DNA from: Schizosaccharomyces osmophilus
Taxonomy: Eukaryota > Ascomycota > Schizosaccharomycetes > Schizosaccharomycetales > Schizosaccharomycetaceae
Direction: 5' to 3'
Length of the DNA stretch: 64,000 nucleotides
Assembly (NCBI RefSeq): GCF_027921745.1
Contig: NC_079240.1
Coordinates: 1,171,001-1,235,000, forward strand
The first letter of the stretch is position 1. Each line of letters begins with the position of its first letter. Shown here piece by piece: positions 22,698 through 33,049 of the stretch. Position numbers and translations under genes: made by a program. The notes under the pieces are model-generated. The model was not told the DNA's origin. It searched no databases and saw only the letters and a program-made list of their open reading frames with translations.

Positions 22698-23003
22698 AAT
22701 TCGACGACTCTCAGTCCTTTTGTCTTTAAAAAATAAAAATAAAAAATTGATGGTGTAGAGTATTTATTCCCTTTTCACATTACCACTGTTGTTTATACGA
22801 TAGTCTGGTAAAGCAATGGTACACGAAATCAACTTCCGCGGTCTACCAGCGGCTTCACCGTTCTTTTAAATTGAATTTACAAAATTTATAAATATGAGAT
22901 GAATTTCAAAACTACTCGGAAAAGAAAGAGAAAAAACCGGTTTAAACCAACCACCAAAAACCTTTTATTAAATATGAAAGTGTTTGAAAAGTCAATTCTG
23001 TTA
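22698..23003. other. cdd1 upstream spacer
   Basis: 306 bp between the cdd1 start and the cgr1 stop, both minus strand. Nothing beyond a presumed promoter and 3' end. Confidence 0.45.
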
Positions 23004-23425
23004 TCACCGCTCTTTTAGCATTTTGTTGCGCTTTTCCCTACGTCTCCGACGGTCAATAACTTTTTGATGAAGCTTAGATTGCAAAAGCTCCATTCGTTCC
23101 TTTTCAGCTTTAGCCTCGCGACGTGCACGAATTTTCTGAGCATTTGCCTAAATACATGTCAATAAAAGACCAAACATTTTGGGACACCATTGCACGTACA
23201 GATCTCTCCTCTTCTTTTTCATCTCTCAACTTTTGTTCACGATCTTTTGACTCCTGTACTCTTCTTTTCTCTTCCATTCGCTTCTCATATGAAGTTTTTT
23301 GCGTGGGAGCCAATCCTGACCGACGATACGCCACCTTCTCTGCTTTCCAAGGTTTCCCTGTTTGTTAGAGTCAATTAATTCCAATCATTATTTTTCTTAC
23401 CTGAAACGACACTCTTTCCTGCCAT
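23004..23425 (-). CDS. cgr1: rRNA-processing protein Cgr1
   Basis: Small, very basic nucleolar protein for 60S ribosome assembly. Three exons: 23425-23401 (25 nt), 23357-23200 and 23147-23004, 108 residues. The N-terminal GKPWKAEKVAYR follows the first splice, and the Lys/Arg/Glu-rich helix ends with the Cgr1-type tail RRRREKRNKMLKER. The second intron uses a GTACGT donor and starts inside what looks like a longer ORF. Without splicing the reading frame runs into unrelated sequence. Divergent from meu1. Confidence 0.9.
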
Positions 23426-23533
23426 TCTGAAAATTGGTTATGGTTAGGTGTTGCATGAACTCTTATTTGGGTAAGAAGTTGCAGGATTAAATCTCGCTAA
23501 ACATCGTTAAATATGTCTTAGATGGAATATTTG

Positions 23534-23542
23534 TTTGTTTAC
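23534..23542 (-). promoter_or_regulatory. FLEX-like Mei4 site, distal
   Basis: GTAAACAAA on the minus strand, extended as GTAAACAAACAAA. This is the forkhead FLEX consensus used by Mei4 to switch on middle meiotic genes. It lies about 500 bp before the meu1 start. Confidence 0.45.
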
Positions 23543-23848
23543 ATTTTCAATGATGTACATTGAATAAATAAAAGAAAGGTATACGTGAAATGATTTTGTT
23601 GTTCAAATTACAAGTTGTAAAATTCTTGATGCTAATAAATAATCATTTCGGTAATAAAACTAATTATGAGTTTGCTGCTCAGCTCATCATTTTGGTTTAC
23701 TAGTCCGTAAGAATCTATAATGTATGTAAACTACGAGGCAAGTACTAAGCACGGTATTGATTAAATAAAACTGTTCGTTTCCCTATTCCATTTTGAATAA
23801 AAATGCAAAGGGAGGAGTAGCTATGGTTACCTGTGTTGTTTATACATA

Positions 23849-23857
23849 TTTGTTTAC
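23849..23857 (-). promoter_or_regulatory. FLEX-like Mei4 site, proximal
   Basis: A second GTAAACAAA on the minus strand, 180 bp before the meu1 ATG. Two FLEX sites before a gene known in S. pombe as meiotically upregulated is a consistent picture, though the motif also occurs by chance in AT-rich DNA. Confidence 0.5.
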
Positions 23858-24036
23858 AAGAGGGTTGTTTTCGCATCTAAAAATTCCAAAGCGTAAACAT
23901 CCGATTTAACAAGAGCCAAACTTAGCAATACTATTCTTTTTATTGGAAACTAGTAAATTGATAATCGCGATCTGACTCAAAACAATCGGATTCTTTGGAG
24001 AAGTGTATTGAACCAGTGAACAAGGAAGAATTCAAC

Positions 24037-26469
24037 ATGATTTCTACAATCAGAGTCATCGAAGATAAACAATGTCAAAGTCTTATAGAAAAAAAAACAG
24101 AAGAATACGAAAGTACTCGCGTAAAGGACATTACCCAGCTGATTACCAGCGATGAAGCCGTTAGCTTGATGAGTGTTGATACCACAGATATGAAGACTGT
24201 TGTGAAGATTGAACACCTCATTAAAAATGTCCTACAGTTCATACAAGAAAAGAACCAGGCCATGTTTAATCTAGAATGCAAACTGATTTGCTCCAAATAC
24301 GCATTCCAAATATCGGATTCAAAAAACAAGGCTCTTCAAACAGAACAAGAAAGCCTAAAGGAAAGTCAACATTCCATGAAAGTCAAGAATTTCCAAAACG
24401 AGCATAAGATTAAGCCTTTAGTAAATAAACAAAAAGAGTTGGAAATGGACGTGTTTCAATTAACGACGGAAAAGAAGATGCAACAATCAAAGATACAGCA
24501 ACAGGGTAAAGAAATATTTTCCCTTGCCTCTCAATGTGAGAGATTGAAACGGCGGTTGAATTCAGTCAACGAAGATAACTACAAACATCAGCACAACCTA
24601 GCTATTCTGAAGGATGTGTTGAAAATTAAAGAGGAAGAGAGCAAGCAATTATATAAGGAAAGGAAGACCTTTATTGCAAGCATTGATCGAGCAAATTTTG
24701 AAGCCGAGCAAATGAAATTTCAACTAGAAAAGCATTCAGAAGAAGACATTCTGACAAGAACTAGCGTCGATAATCTTTCTAACATGATAAATGTTATTCG
24801 AAATGACTGTCAAAAAGTTGAGGAAGAGAACCGAATCCTTAATATGGAAAAAAGTCAAATGACCCAAAAAGTACTGGCTTTGGAAAACGACTTGGAGGAG
24901 TTGGAAATAACTTGTCAGATTTTCAAAGAAGAGATCGAAATATCAGAGAAAGAAAATGAAGATTTGAGAAAGACATTGAAAGGACGAAAACAACTGCAGC
25001 CAATTTCTGAAGAAGCACACAGTGTCATCCCAAGCGAAGAAAATTTAGAGAGCGACAGGCAAAGGAAACTATTGAAAAAGATTGAAGAAGAGATTGATGA
25101 ACATGAGATGAAAGAACAAAGCACAAAATTGGAAAAGAAATACGAGGAAATGACTAGTGCTTTGGACAAATCTCAACAAGAATCCACAACCTTAAAGGAC
25201 GAGAAGAAAAAAACAATGGATGAGAATTCAAAATTAAAAGATGCGATGAAAGAATTGGAGATGCAAAGTGAACAGGCCAAAAAAGAAAACGAGAAATTGA
25301 CCTGTGAAATCAATAATTTAACTCATGAAAATGATAGCATCAAAGAAAAAGATGCAAAACTGAAATTCCTTCAAGAGAAATGTACAAACACCGTTAAAAA
25401 ATTCAAAGATTTGACTCTGGACCATGCCAGACAAACTGTGAAAGCCGAGTCCCTTGCTTTAAAATGTCAAACATTGGAATCTGAATTAAAGGAGAAAGAA
25501 GCGCAATGGAAAAAATCTTCTTCGTTTCGATTGCAAGAAATAAAAACCCTAAATGGACAGATTCATGATCAATTTGTTCAACTCGAGACCTTGCAAAAAT
25601 CCAATGACAGCCTAGTGAAGCAAGTACAAGAAAAACCAGATAAAACAACGCTTGAAACTCTTAAAATGACGCTTCTAGTCCGACAAAAGCATGTTTCATT
25701 TTTGGAAAAAGAGAATCAAAAGCTACAAAAGCTTTATGACGTACAAAAACAACGATACGGTTATTATCAGAATTCCATACAAAGCATTTCAAACGAAAGA
25801 ATACATTACTACGAAAACGAAATTCAAATACTTCAGAATCAGATTTATATGTTTACCTTGGAAGTACAAAACAGTGAAATTCAACGCGACTTAACGAAGT
25901 TGAAATTGAATAAAAGCCGGCTCAACGATCAAAACAAACTTGGAAATAACCAAATATTCGTCTACATGTCTGCCTTTGAAATACGCAACTCCCGCATGAG
26001 CTTACTATCCCAAGAGGACAAGGAGAACTGTTCTCAAATAACAAGTAAAGGAGAACGTTTTATGAACCCTGAAAACGTTCAAAGAGCCGGTTTGCAAGAT
26101 CTGGAAACCTTTGATAAAACAAACATACTTCAAAACGAGAACCGACAAGCAATTGAAACCGCAAATCAAAATTACGATAAAACAAACATGATACATGGAA
26201 ATGAAATGTCAAAAGAAATGGTTGATGATGAATATGAATTAGAATTAAACCAAGAAGAACCTACAGACGTGAATGAAGAAAATACGGCAAAGGAGGCATG
26301 CTTGTTTTACTCTGAAGAAGAAAAAAGCCAACTTCCAGGGTTTATTGCGGATGCGAAACCCGCAAATTACAATCTGTTTACTTGTTGTCAAGGTGCAACG
26401 GAAGGGGTATCAAACAAAAAAAAGGAACTATCAAAAAAGAAATTGGTTCATCAACTGTTTCGTTCTTAG
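24037..26469 (+). CDS. meu1: coiled-coil meiotic protein, Meu1-like
   Basis: 810 residues with no enzymatic motif. From about residue 80 to 640 it is almost pure heptad sequence rich in Lys, Glu and Gln, so it is predicted to be a long coiled coil. The last 150 residues are acidic and low-complexity, then end in a basic tail (KKKELSKKKLVHQL). The start is the first ATG of the frame; the open frame begins 14 codons earlier without ATG. The name rests on position between cgr1 and pmm1, as in S. pombe, and on the meiotic FLEX sites upstream, not on recognised motifs. Confidence 0.7.
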   Translation: MISTIRVIEDKQCQSLIEKKTEEYESTRVKDITQLITSDEAVSLMSVDTTDMKTVVKIEHLIKNVLQFIQEKNQAMFNLECKLICSKYAFQISDSKNKALQTEQESLKESQHSMKVKNFQNEHKIKPLVNKQKELEMDVFQLTTEKKMQQSKIQQQGKEIFSLASQCERLKRRLNSVNEDNYKHQHNLAILKDVLKIKEEESKQLYKERKTFIASIDRANFEAEQMKFQLEKHSEEDILTRTSVDNLSNMINVIRNDCQKVEEENRILNMEKSQMTQKVLALENDLEELEITCQIFKEEIEISEKENEDLRKTLKGRKQLQPISEEAHSVIPSEENLESDRQRKLLKKIEEEIDEHEMKEQSTKLEKKYEEMTSALDKSQQESTTLKDEKKKTMDENSKLKDAMKELEMQSEQAKKENEKLTCEINNLTHENDSIKEKDAKLKFLQEKCTNTVKKFKDLTLDHARQTVKAESLALKCQTLESELKEKEAQWKKSSSFRLQEIKTLNGQIHDQFVQLETLQKSNDSLVKQVQEKPDKTTLETLKMTLLVRQKHVSFLEKENQKLQKLYDVQKQRYGYYQNSIQSISNERIHYYENEIQILQNQIYMFTLEVQNSEIQRDLTKLKLNKSRLNDQNKLGNNQIFVYMSAFEIRNSRMSLLSQEDKENCSQITSKGERFMNPENVQRAGLQDLETFDKTNILQNENRQAIETANQNYDKTNMIHGNEMSKEMVDDEYELELNQEEPTDVNEENTAKEACLFYSEEEKSQLPGFIADAKPANYNLFTCCQGATEGVSNKKKELSKKKLVHQLFRS

Positions 26470-27503
26470 TGATTACATCTCTTTAAACTTTGAAATTGTC
26501 TCCTTCTAAACCGCATTCTATTCAGCTGTCAGTAAGAATTAATTATTTATTAAACTGTCAGATATACTATGTATTGTATCATAATAAGATGAATAAACAA
26601 ATTTTCATAATTGGGTGAAGACTTAGGGAAACAGGTGTTATGAGAAAACCAATTTGTAAATTGTCAGGGACAGATTTCAACTTTCGACAGCAAATCGAAC
26701 ATATGACAATGCATTCTTAACAGTTAAAGGCCTTACATGCGTCGTTTAGCTCGAATTCGGATAGTTGCATCTGAACAGAAACATGAAAGTCCTGAATATG
26801 CTTATAAAATGAAGAGCGTTCAAACCATTATGTTATTATTCTTTATGCAAGCGATAAGATTCGTAAGAGCATATATGCATACACCAAGTAAGTATCTTGC
26901 TACGTTTAAAAATAAAAGAATACATCTTTGAAACAATACGATATCGGTTGTTTTTAAAAGTTTGACGATGCTAGTTACTAATTGTGTCTACATCAATATT
27001 AAGGAATTTCGATAAGTCAATGACTCCTTTATATCTCGTACAGCATCTCATTTACTTTCTCTAACATTAAGTTAGGCTTCTATTTAATGTACATAATTCT
27101 TAAAAATAAGAGCATATGCTGTTACCAACAATAAAATGTAAAGTTTATAATACAATCATATACTTTTAAAATACAGCATATTATTTATATGTGCATGTAA
27201 AAAAGTAATATGATTATATAGTATTTAGGAGATGAATTATTACTTTAGAGTGCTCAATATAAGCCACTAGCTGTGTCTGGGTTGAAGAAAATGGGGAAAT
27301 AATTAGTATAGAATAATAAAGTACCAAATTTCATTCATTCTTTCTATCTTTAATACTTGAATAAAATAAGTTGCTTGTTATACTGCTTGAAGTATTGCCT
27401 ATGGCTAATATTTTGATATCACTTTCAAGCCGCAGTATGCTATATTGACTGTGTCAACCTGAAAACGCACTTTACCACAACAACACTTTTGATATAAGAA
27501 AAA
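26470..27503. other. intergenic, AT-rich
   Basis: About 1 kb between meu1 and pmm1. A 64-codon ATG ORF at 26737-26931 has no recognisable feature and I do not call it. No RNA gene seen. Confidence 0.5.
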
Positions 27504-28464
27504 ATGGTGCTAGTCCCTATAGAACAACGTAAATTTCCCAAGACTTTAGTTTTATTTGATGTCGATGGAACTTTGACTCCTGCTCGTTTGGTATGTAAAC
27601 GAATTTTTTGCAAGCGGTTTTAGAAGAGACTGTTGCTTTTAATTCCTCTTTATAAAGTTGTTAACTACTATTTACTTGCTTTATTTTTGTTCATTTTGCT
27701 TTGTAAAGCAAATGAAACGAGTCCTTCTGCTATGCTGACGTTTCTATAATTCAAAATATGCTAACTATCAAATTTAGAGCATCTCTCCTGAAATGCTTGA
27801 TTGCTTGCAGAAGCTTCGTCAAATCGTTGCTGTTGGGTTTGTTGGCGGCAGTGATTTGAACAAACAACAAGAACAGCTCAGTGTTAGTGGGGAAAATGTC
27901 GTCAACTCTTTCGATTACTCTTTTGCTGAGAATGGATTAACTGCTTACCGCTATGGTGAGCAGCTTGCCAGTCAATCATTTATCCAGTATATTGGTGAAG
28001 AAAGATACCAAAAGTTGGTGAACTTTTGTTTACACTACATTGCTGACTTGGACATCCCCATTAAGCGTGGTACTTTTGTTGAATTCCGTAATGGAATGGT
28101 CAATATTTCCCCCATTGGCCGTAATGCTAGTAATGAAGAGCGTCGAGAGTTTGAGCAATTTGACAAGGTTCACAACATCCGTTTGAAAATGGTATATGCC
28201 TTGCGCGAAAAATTTGGTGATTATGGCTTAACCTTCTCGATCGGTGGTCAGATTTCTTTTGATGCTTTCCCTACCGGTTGGGACAAGACTTACTGTCTTC
28301 AGCATATTCAAAAGGAAGGTTTTGAAACCATCCATTTCTTCGGTGACAAAACATTTACCGGAGGCAATGACTACGAAATTTATGAGGATCCTCGTACTAT
28401 TGGTCATACTGTAACTTGCCCTGAGGACACAATGAAGCAACTTCAAGAATTATTTTGCATTTAA
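27504..28464 (+). CDS. pmm1: phosphomannomutase
   Basis: Converts mannose-6-phosphate to mannose-1-phosphate, feeding GDP-mannose for glycosylation and GPI anchors. Two exons: 27504-27590 and 27778-28464, with an unusually long 187-nt intron, 257 residues. Exon 1 carries HAD motif [11 protein letters not shown] (nucleophile and acid/base Asp). Later motifs are [21 protein letters not shown] and the C-terminal [16 protein letters not shown], all typical of eukaryotic PMM. The distal ORF alone would lack the catalytic Asp, so exon 1 is required. Convergent with cbs2. Confidence 0.97.
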
Positions 28465-29029
28465 TCATCTTTCCTTGAATATCTGCAGTACCCAGCCATT
28501 CTTTTGACTATAGATGAAGTGGGTGCTCAAAACTCTAATTGTCTATGTCAAGTGGTCACGCGGGCAGGGCGAACGCCGTTCGATTACGGTTTTGAGTAGA
28601 ACTTGAATAAAATAGAATATTTCAAAGTATAGCATCCGTTTTTTATTTATTTTCGTAGGATATGTGTTTCGAATTGAAATATTGGCAATTTTATGATGTC
28701 CTAACAGCATCTGCTGGAAGTTTATTCATAAACATTACTAGTCCAATTTGAAGAGGATCATTAAGTTTCCATACTTATTTGAGAGTAAAGTAATATACTC
28801 AAAAAGTTATAACATTGAGAAGAGGTGCAGCACAGCCTTAACATGACCTCGACTTAATAGCAACCTAATTATTTAAGGATAGGCGGGGTTGTAAAACAGT
28901 ACCATCAAGTGTATTAAGAAGTACAAAGGATAGGAGAATAATCTCTAAAAAATAAACACATTATGCATTTACTTTTAAAATGAACGAGGATGATTTGAGT
29001 AGTAGTAGATTCAATTGATGGTATACACT
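28465..29029. other. convergent 3' spacer
   Basis: Between the convergent 3' ends of pmm1 and cbs2. A GC-richer patch near 28555-28590 contains a T-loop-like CGTTCGATTACG but no cloverleaf can be drawn. Confidence 0.45.
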
Positions 29030-30194
29030 TTAAAGTTGATCATCCACAATATAATTGAGTATATCGGAAAGGGATAAAATGCCTTTAAGGTGAAAATCCT
29101 CACTAACAACAAAAAGTCGATGCACTCTGGAATGTTTTATAGCGTCAAAAATACCATCAAGATGATCAGTATCGCGACAAGTATGTACACCGGCGAAATT
29201 TGATGGTCTTCTTAAAAGTGCCTCACCCACTGTTAGTTCTAAATTATTATAGTCACCATCTTGAATTAAATGCATAACATCAACAGATTCATAAACGTTT
29301 ATTAGGATCCCTAAAAGGAAGGTTTAGTAAATTACTTGAATGTAATTGGTTAAGCATACCCTCATCATTAACTATCGGAACAGCAGAGATGGCTTTCTCT
29401 GCAAGAGTTTGTATAACTGCGAAAACCTTCATATCCATTGTACTCGTAGCAATATTCGTCCATGTGCCAATTGGTAATTCGTTAAGCGGCACCCGAAGCA
29501 TAGATGTTTCTTTACACTAGATAATGTTAATATTCATAGAAAATATTAGCGTGTACGAACATTCATCGAAATGAATTTTAGAATTCTATACTGAGTTAAG
29601 ACGGAAACAATCATTTCACTTCCTGTCTCGCCATCGACGTCAATCAGTGGCACACGTCGAGCACGGCTCTTAGACATTGCTAAACATGCTTCCATTAAAC
29701 TATGCATAGGATGAACGTGAAGGGTTTCGGGAGGAATAGCACCGATTTTCCGTTCAACCTCGCGAAGTCCCAAGAGACGGAATTTATCAATTTCAGCTAA
29801 GGTTTCTGGAACAGAACTACTTTGGTAGTAGTATTTAATAACATTGACAAAATCTGCCATAGTTAACAGACCAGCGAATCTATTTGCTTCGCTATCCCAT
29901 AACGGAGCGCTGACAATGTCTGAAAGAGTTAGTCTCAACAAACGCATGCTATAAACCAGATAGGATTCTTTAAATACTCACTGTTTAGAGCAAGGAGTGA
30001 CAATGAAGTTTTCACAAATAGTGTAACGTCGAAAACAATTAGGCGAAATGAAGTAGGCAAAACATCGTAACTTGTCCTTGAACGAATGAAGGCCTGAATT
30101 TCTTTCTAAGGACAATAGGATTAGTAAAGAAGCTAATGAAATCAATTCGTTATCATACAAGAGCTCCCTGTTGGGTCTCGTGAATGTCTGTCAT
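29030..30194 (-). CDS. cbs2: AMPK gamma subunit (CBS-domain)
   Basis: Regulatory gamma subunit of AMP-activated kinase, sensing AMP/ADP through CBS domains. Five exons: 30194-30159, 30105-29982, 29919-29561, 29516-29360 and 29310-29030, 318 residues. Exon 1 encodes only 12 residues ([12 protein letters not shown]). Four CBS repeats can be followed, including [40 protein letters not shown] and [12 protein letters not shown]. The segments match the S. pombe protein across all four splices. Intron 3 must use a GTTCGT donor to keep the phase. The C-terminus stops soon after DILNYIV, shorter than I remember for S. pombe. Confidence 0.95.
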
Positions 30195-30699
30195 GACCTT
30201 GTCAAAGGATGTGGTAGTTGGTAGCTAATGTTGAAGAGCTAACTTCATCTGGAGATCGTTCGTAAGAAAGTTTCTTTTGCAACAATATAATTTATTTTTC
30301 AATAATTGAGCTAGAAACAAACCAAATTGCAATATTAAGCGGCCGACTGATCCCGAATCTCATACCTCTCGCTCTTTCGACTATTATGATTATTGAAAGC
30401 AACTACATGTATACTACTCAAAATAAATCAACCTATTGCACTCATTAATAAGGTGTTTTATTTTGAATTAATTGCTGCAACATTTTTACAACTATAGACA
30501 ATGCCAAGGAATAAACGATAGTATATTAATGAAACCCATTCTTTAAATTACTACTGCATAGCGATCTATTATTCAGAAACTTTCATTTCCTTCGTGCGGC
30601 TTATGCAAATTATGAAAGTAGTATTATTTATGTCCCATACAACATATTTTCAGACTACTTATCACCTTGATTTTCAACCAAAAAGTTTGGTTCCCTAGC
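30195..30699. other. cbs2 upstream spacer
   Basis: 505 bp between cbs2 and p23fy, both minus strand. Nothing recognised beyond promoter and 3' end. Confidence 0.45.
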
Positions 30700-31206
30700 T
30701 TAGAACTTTTCGGCATCAAGGCCGTCCTTGAAGAAGGTCATGTAGGGAGTAATGCCATCTTCACGGTAGTTCATCAACACAACCATAGCATCGGGATCCA
30801 TGCTTTCGCCAATGAAGAAGTCGTAGTCGTTGAAGTTGGCCAAGATCTTCTTGACATACTCAACAGCCTTCTTCTCAAAGATGGGAAGACGTTCAGGGTT
30901 CTTCTCTTGGAGACGACCCTTGATAGCCTTCATGTAACCCTTGATGTAGGACATGTAAGACTTCTTATCGAAGCTAGTGGGGTTCAAACGGAAAGAGTAC
31001 ACAAGGTTGTTAACGGTTTCGGTACCCTCTTCAGCACCATCGCCACCCTCTTCAGCAGAAGGGTTAGCACCAATGTCGATGTCACCACCTTGCTTGATGG
31101 TGACCATTTGGCAATCGGCTTCATAGACGATGTCATCGACTTCCTTCAAGCCGTAAGCATCAGAAACGAGCTCATCCCCAGAAATAACGTCCTTGAACAA
31201 AAGCAT
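30700..31206 (-). CDS. p23fy: TCTP, translationally controlled tumour protein
   Basis: Conserved 168-residue TCTP, associated with ribosomes, growth control and the microtubule or mitochondrial surface. No intron. The start is the ATG of MLLFKDVISGDEL; the open frame extends seven codons further up without ATG. TCTP signatures are present: the N-terminal DVISGDEL, the acidic variable loop (GGDGAEEGTE), and the second half with YIKGYMKAIKGRL and NYREDGITPYMTFFKDGL. Strong codon bias marks it as highly expressed. Upstream elements resemble the ribosomal-protein promoter motifs. Confidence 0.97.
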   Translation of the reverse strand: MLLFKDVISGDELVSDAYGLKEVDDIVYEADCQMVTIKQGGDIDIGANPSAEEGGDGAEEGTETVNNLVYSFRLNPTSFDKKSYMSYIKGYMKAIKGRLQEKNPERLPIFEKKAVEYVKKILANFNDYDFFIGESMDPDAMVVLMNYREDGITPYMTFFKDGLDAEKF

Positions 31207-31590
31207 GGTGGTGATTGCAGATGACAAGATGTTGCATCCATTTTCTCTCTTCCTGTTTTAGTGAAAACCGGTCACGTTGGGGTTAGGGTTTAGTTCACGA
31301 AGAAAAAGTTAGCTCGCAAGTCATTTTTTAGTTTTTAGTTTTGGAAAGTTATTTTATATTTTTTAGTAAAATAATGAATTTTAGCAAATTCATTGACATA
31401 TGTATAAAAAAGTGGAAGAATGTATTTGAGGTTGATGCAGGTTTCAAAATTTATGATAGAACGTAGGAATACTCCAAAATCACAATGTATATGCTCAAAG
31501 AATATAGGAAATTCAAAAAATGCCATTTTAAGACAATGCCTTTACTTGCTTCGTAGATGTTGATTAACAATAGGAGAACGTATTTTGACA
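31207..31590. other. p23fy upstream / Pex11-like 3' spacer
   Basis: 384 bp on the 5' side of p23fy. Contains the HomolE/HomolD-like elements listed separately. No further gene. Confidence 0.5.
31270..31291 (-). promoter_or_regulatory. HomolE/HomolD-like elements before p23fy
   Basis: On the minus strand an AACCCTAACCCC element (HomolE-like, consensus ACCCTACCCT) is followed by a CGTGACC core (HomolD-like), 65-85 bp before the ATG. In S. pombe this pair drives ribosomal-protein genes. Neither match is perfect. Confidence 0.4.
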
Positions 31591-32169
31591 TTATTGTTTC
31601 TTTTCATGCAAAGCTCGAAGTAATTTTCGTACTTGAACTACAGTACTAAAAAGTCCCAAGGCACCTATTTGCTGTTTGCTAAGTCCAAGCCCACTGCCTA
31701 TAGACCAGTGAATGCACAAGGGAAGGCTAAGAGCATTCGCAGCTAAGTCCCATTGATCTTGTTTATCGTGAGTACTGCGTACCTTTTTGAATAATTGATA
31801 AATAGTTAGCAGGGTATCGAGTAGCCAGCAGCGGCAAGAGATAAGCGATAATTGATCTTCCCTCGATTTGGACATAGAAATAATTTGCTTGTTTCCCAAA
31901 AATGCAAGCCCCTCTGTGAGATAATAGCACACATTGATCGCGGTGCTCAAATGGGATTCTAGCGAATCCCTACGGTCAAAGTTTACGAGAAGCTTGTACA
32001 ATCCAGGTAGACGTAAAATACACCGGAACTCGTTCAACATGGAAACCAGTTCGCTGTTTGCCTTACCAGCAAGGGGATTTAAACGAGCAACGTTTACTAT
32101 TAACGCAGCGATTTTATCTATACCCGTAGGATGCTGTAGCATATAGTTCACTGTATCAGTACAAGACAT
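31591..32169 (-). CDS. Pex11-family peroxisomal membrane protein
   Basis: 192 residues, no intron, starting at MSCTDTVNYML, the first ATG of the frame. The opening DTVNYMLQHPTGIDKIAALI, the central FRCILRLPGLYKLL and two hydrophobic stretches in the second half follow the Pex11 layout, in which an amphipathic helix near the N-terminus tubulates the peroxisomal membrane before division. The family call comes from these patterns, and the subtype is uncertain. The ATG is one base away from an unsupported plus-strand ORF. Confidence 0.75.
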   Translation of the reverse strand: MSCTDTVNYMLQHPTGIDKIAALIVNVARLNPLAGKANSELVSMLNEFRCILRLPGLYKLLVNFDRRDSLESHLSTAINVCYYLTEGLAFLGNKQIISMSKSREDQLSLISCRCWLLDTLLTIYQLFKKVRSTHDKQDQWDLAANALSLPLCIHWSIGSGLGLSKQQIGALGLFSTVVQVRKLLRALHEKKQ

Positions 32170-33049
32170 TATGCAAAGGATCAAAAAGTCGATGAAAAAA
32201 AAGACTCCTCCAGGGGAAGATCAGATTGTTCGTGGTAAGATAGTCAACTCTAGTAAATTTGTAACAATGCTAGAAACGATTGTCAGGAAAGGAAAATTCG
32301 CGCAAGTAGAAACCGTTTATGTTTTGACTTTGTGGTTCTCCGGTATACTATGGAGGTGTTTAGGGACAAGCAGAGTTGAGATCTCCAACATGAATGATCA
32401 ACCTCTCAAAAAAGAGCATATGGGAATCATGCGTCTAAGTATTGTGACTGTAACTTACATAGTCTTTAGAGATTTTAGCATTTGATATGAAATGAAGGTA
32501 TCATCTTATTTTCTACCACCGATACGTTCAGTGCAGCAAGACGTGAAGGCCTTTCTTACGGTCTCGAGTCTTTTGCTACCTTTAATTTTTTTTTTATTAT
32601 TATTAAAACAATCCCAATAACCACACTGGATGCACTATCTAATATAGTCTTGCTTACCTTCTTATTCCAAGGCCCAGTGTCAATGCAACCTCAAATATTA
32701 TTCTAGTTGTTTAAACAATAATCGTACTGTCCAGTATATTATCGTATATTGAGGTAAACAAGAAAACAAAATGATTTTTCTATTCACGAACATGCTATGA
32801 AGTAAAATTCGATATATTTATGCTGCTGTTTTATTTCTCATTTAGGATTTGCTAATTTGGTTCCAACTCCCTCAGACAAAATCTTCAGTTAGGAAGGTTT
32901 TACTGGCAGAACACTAGTTTCGCCGGGCTGTTACCATACATATATCTCGTAGATATGTAGTAACTAATTTAAAATTCTATATTTTAACGCCAAAAGCAAT
33001 AACTGTTGTATTGCTTACTTTATCAGATTATACTAAGTAGTTTCCCTTT
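32170..33049. other. gene-less upstream region
   Basis: No convincing gene. A plus-strand ORF at 32171-32485 (104 codons) lacks motifs and covers the Pex11-like promoter. The rest is AT-rich and broken up. Confidence 0.45.

Larger units (their letters stand above)
23426..24036. promoter_or_regulatory. divergent cgr1/meu1 region
   Basis: 611 bp between divergent starts. Holds two Mei4-type FLEX elements on the minus strand, listed separately. No other gene seen. Confidence 0.5.

Noticed and set aside
28550-28600. tRNA-like T-loop near 28580
   Set aside because: A TTCGATT core is present but no acceptor or anticodon stems can be drawn around it.
32171-32485. 104-codon plus-strand ORF beside the Pex11-like gene
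   Set aside because: Starts one base from the divergent gene's ATG, covers its promoter, has no motif and unremarkable composition.
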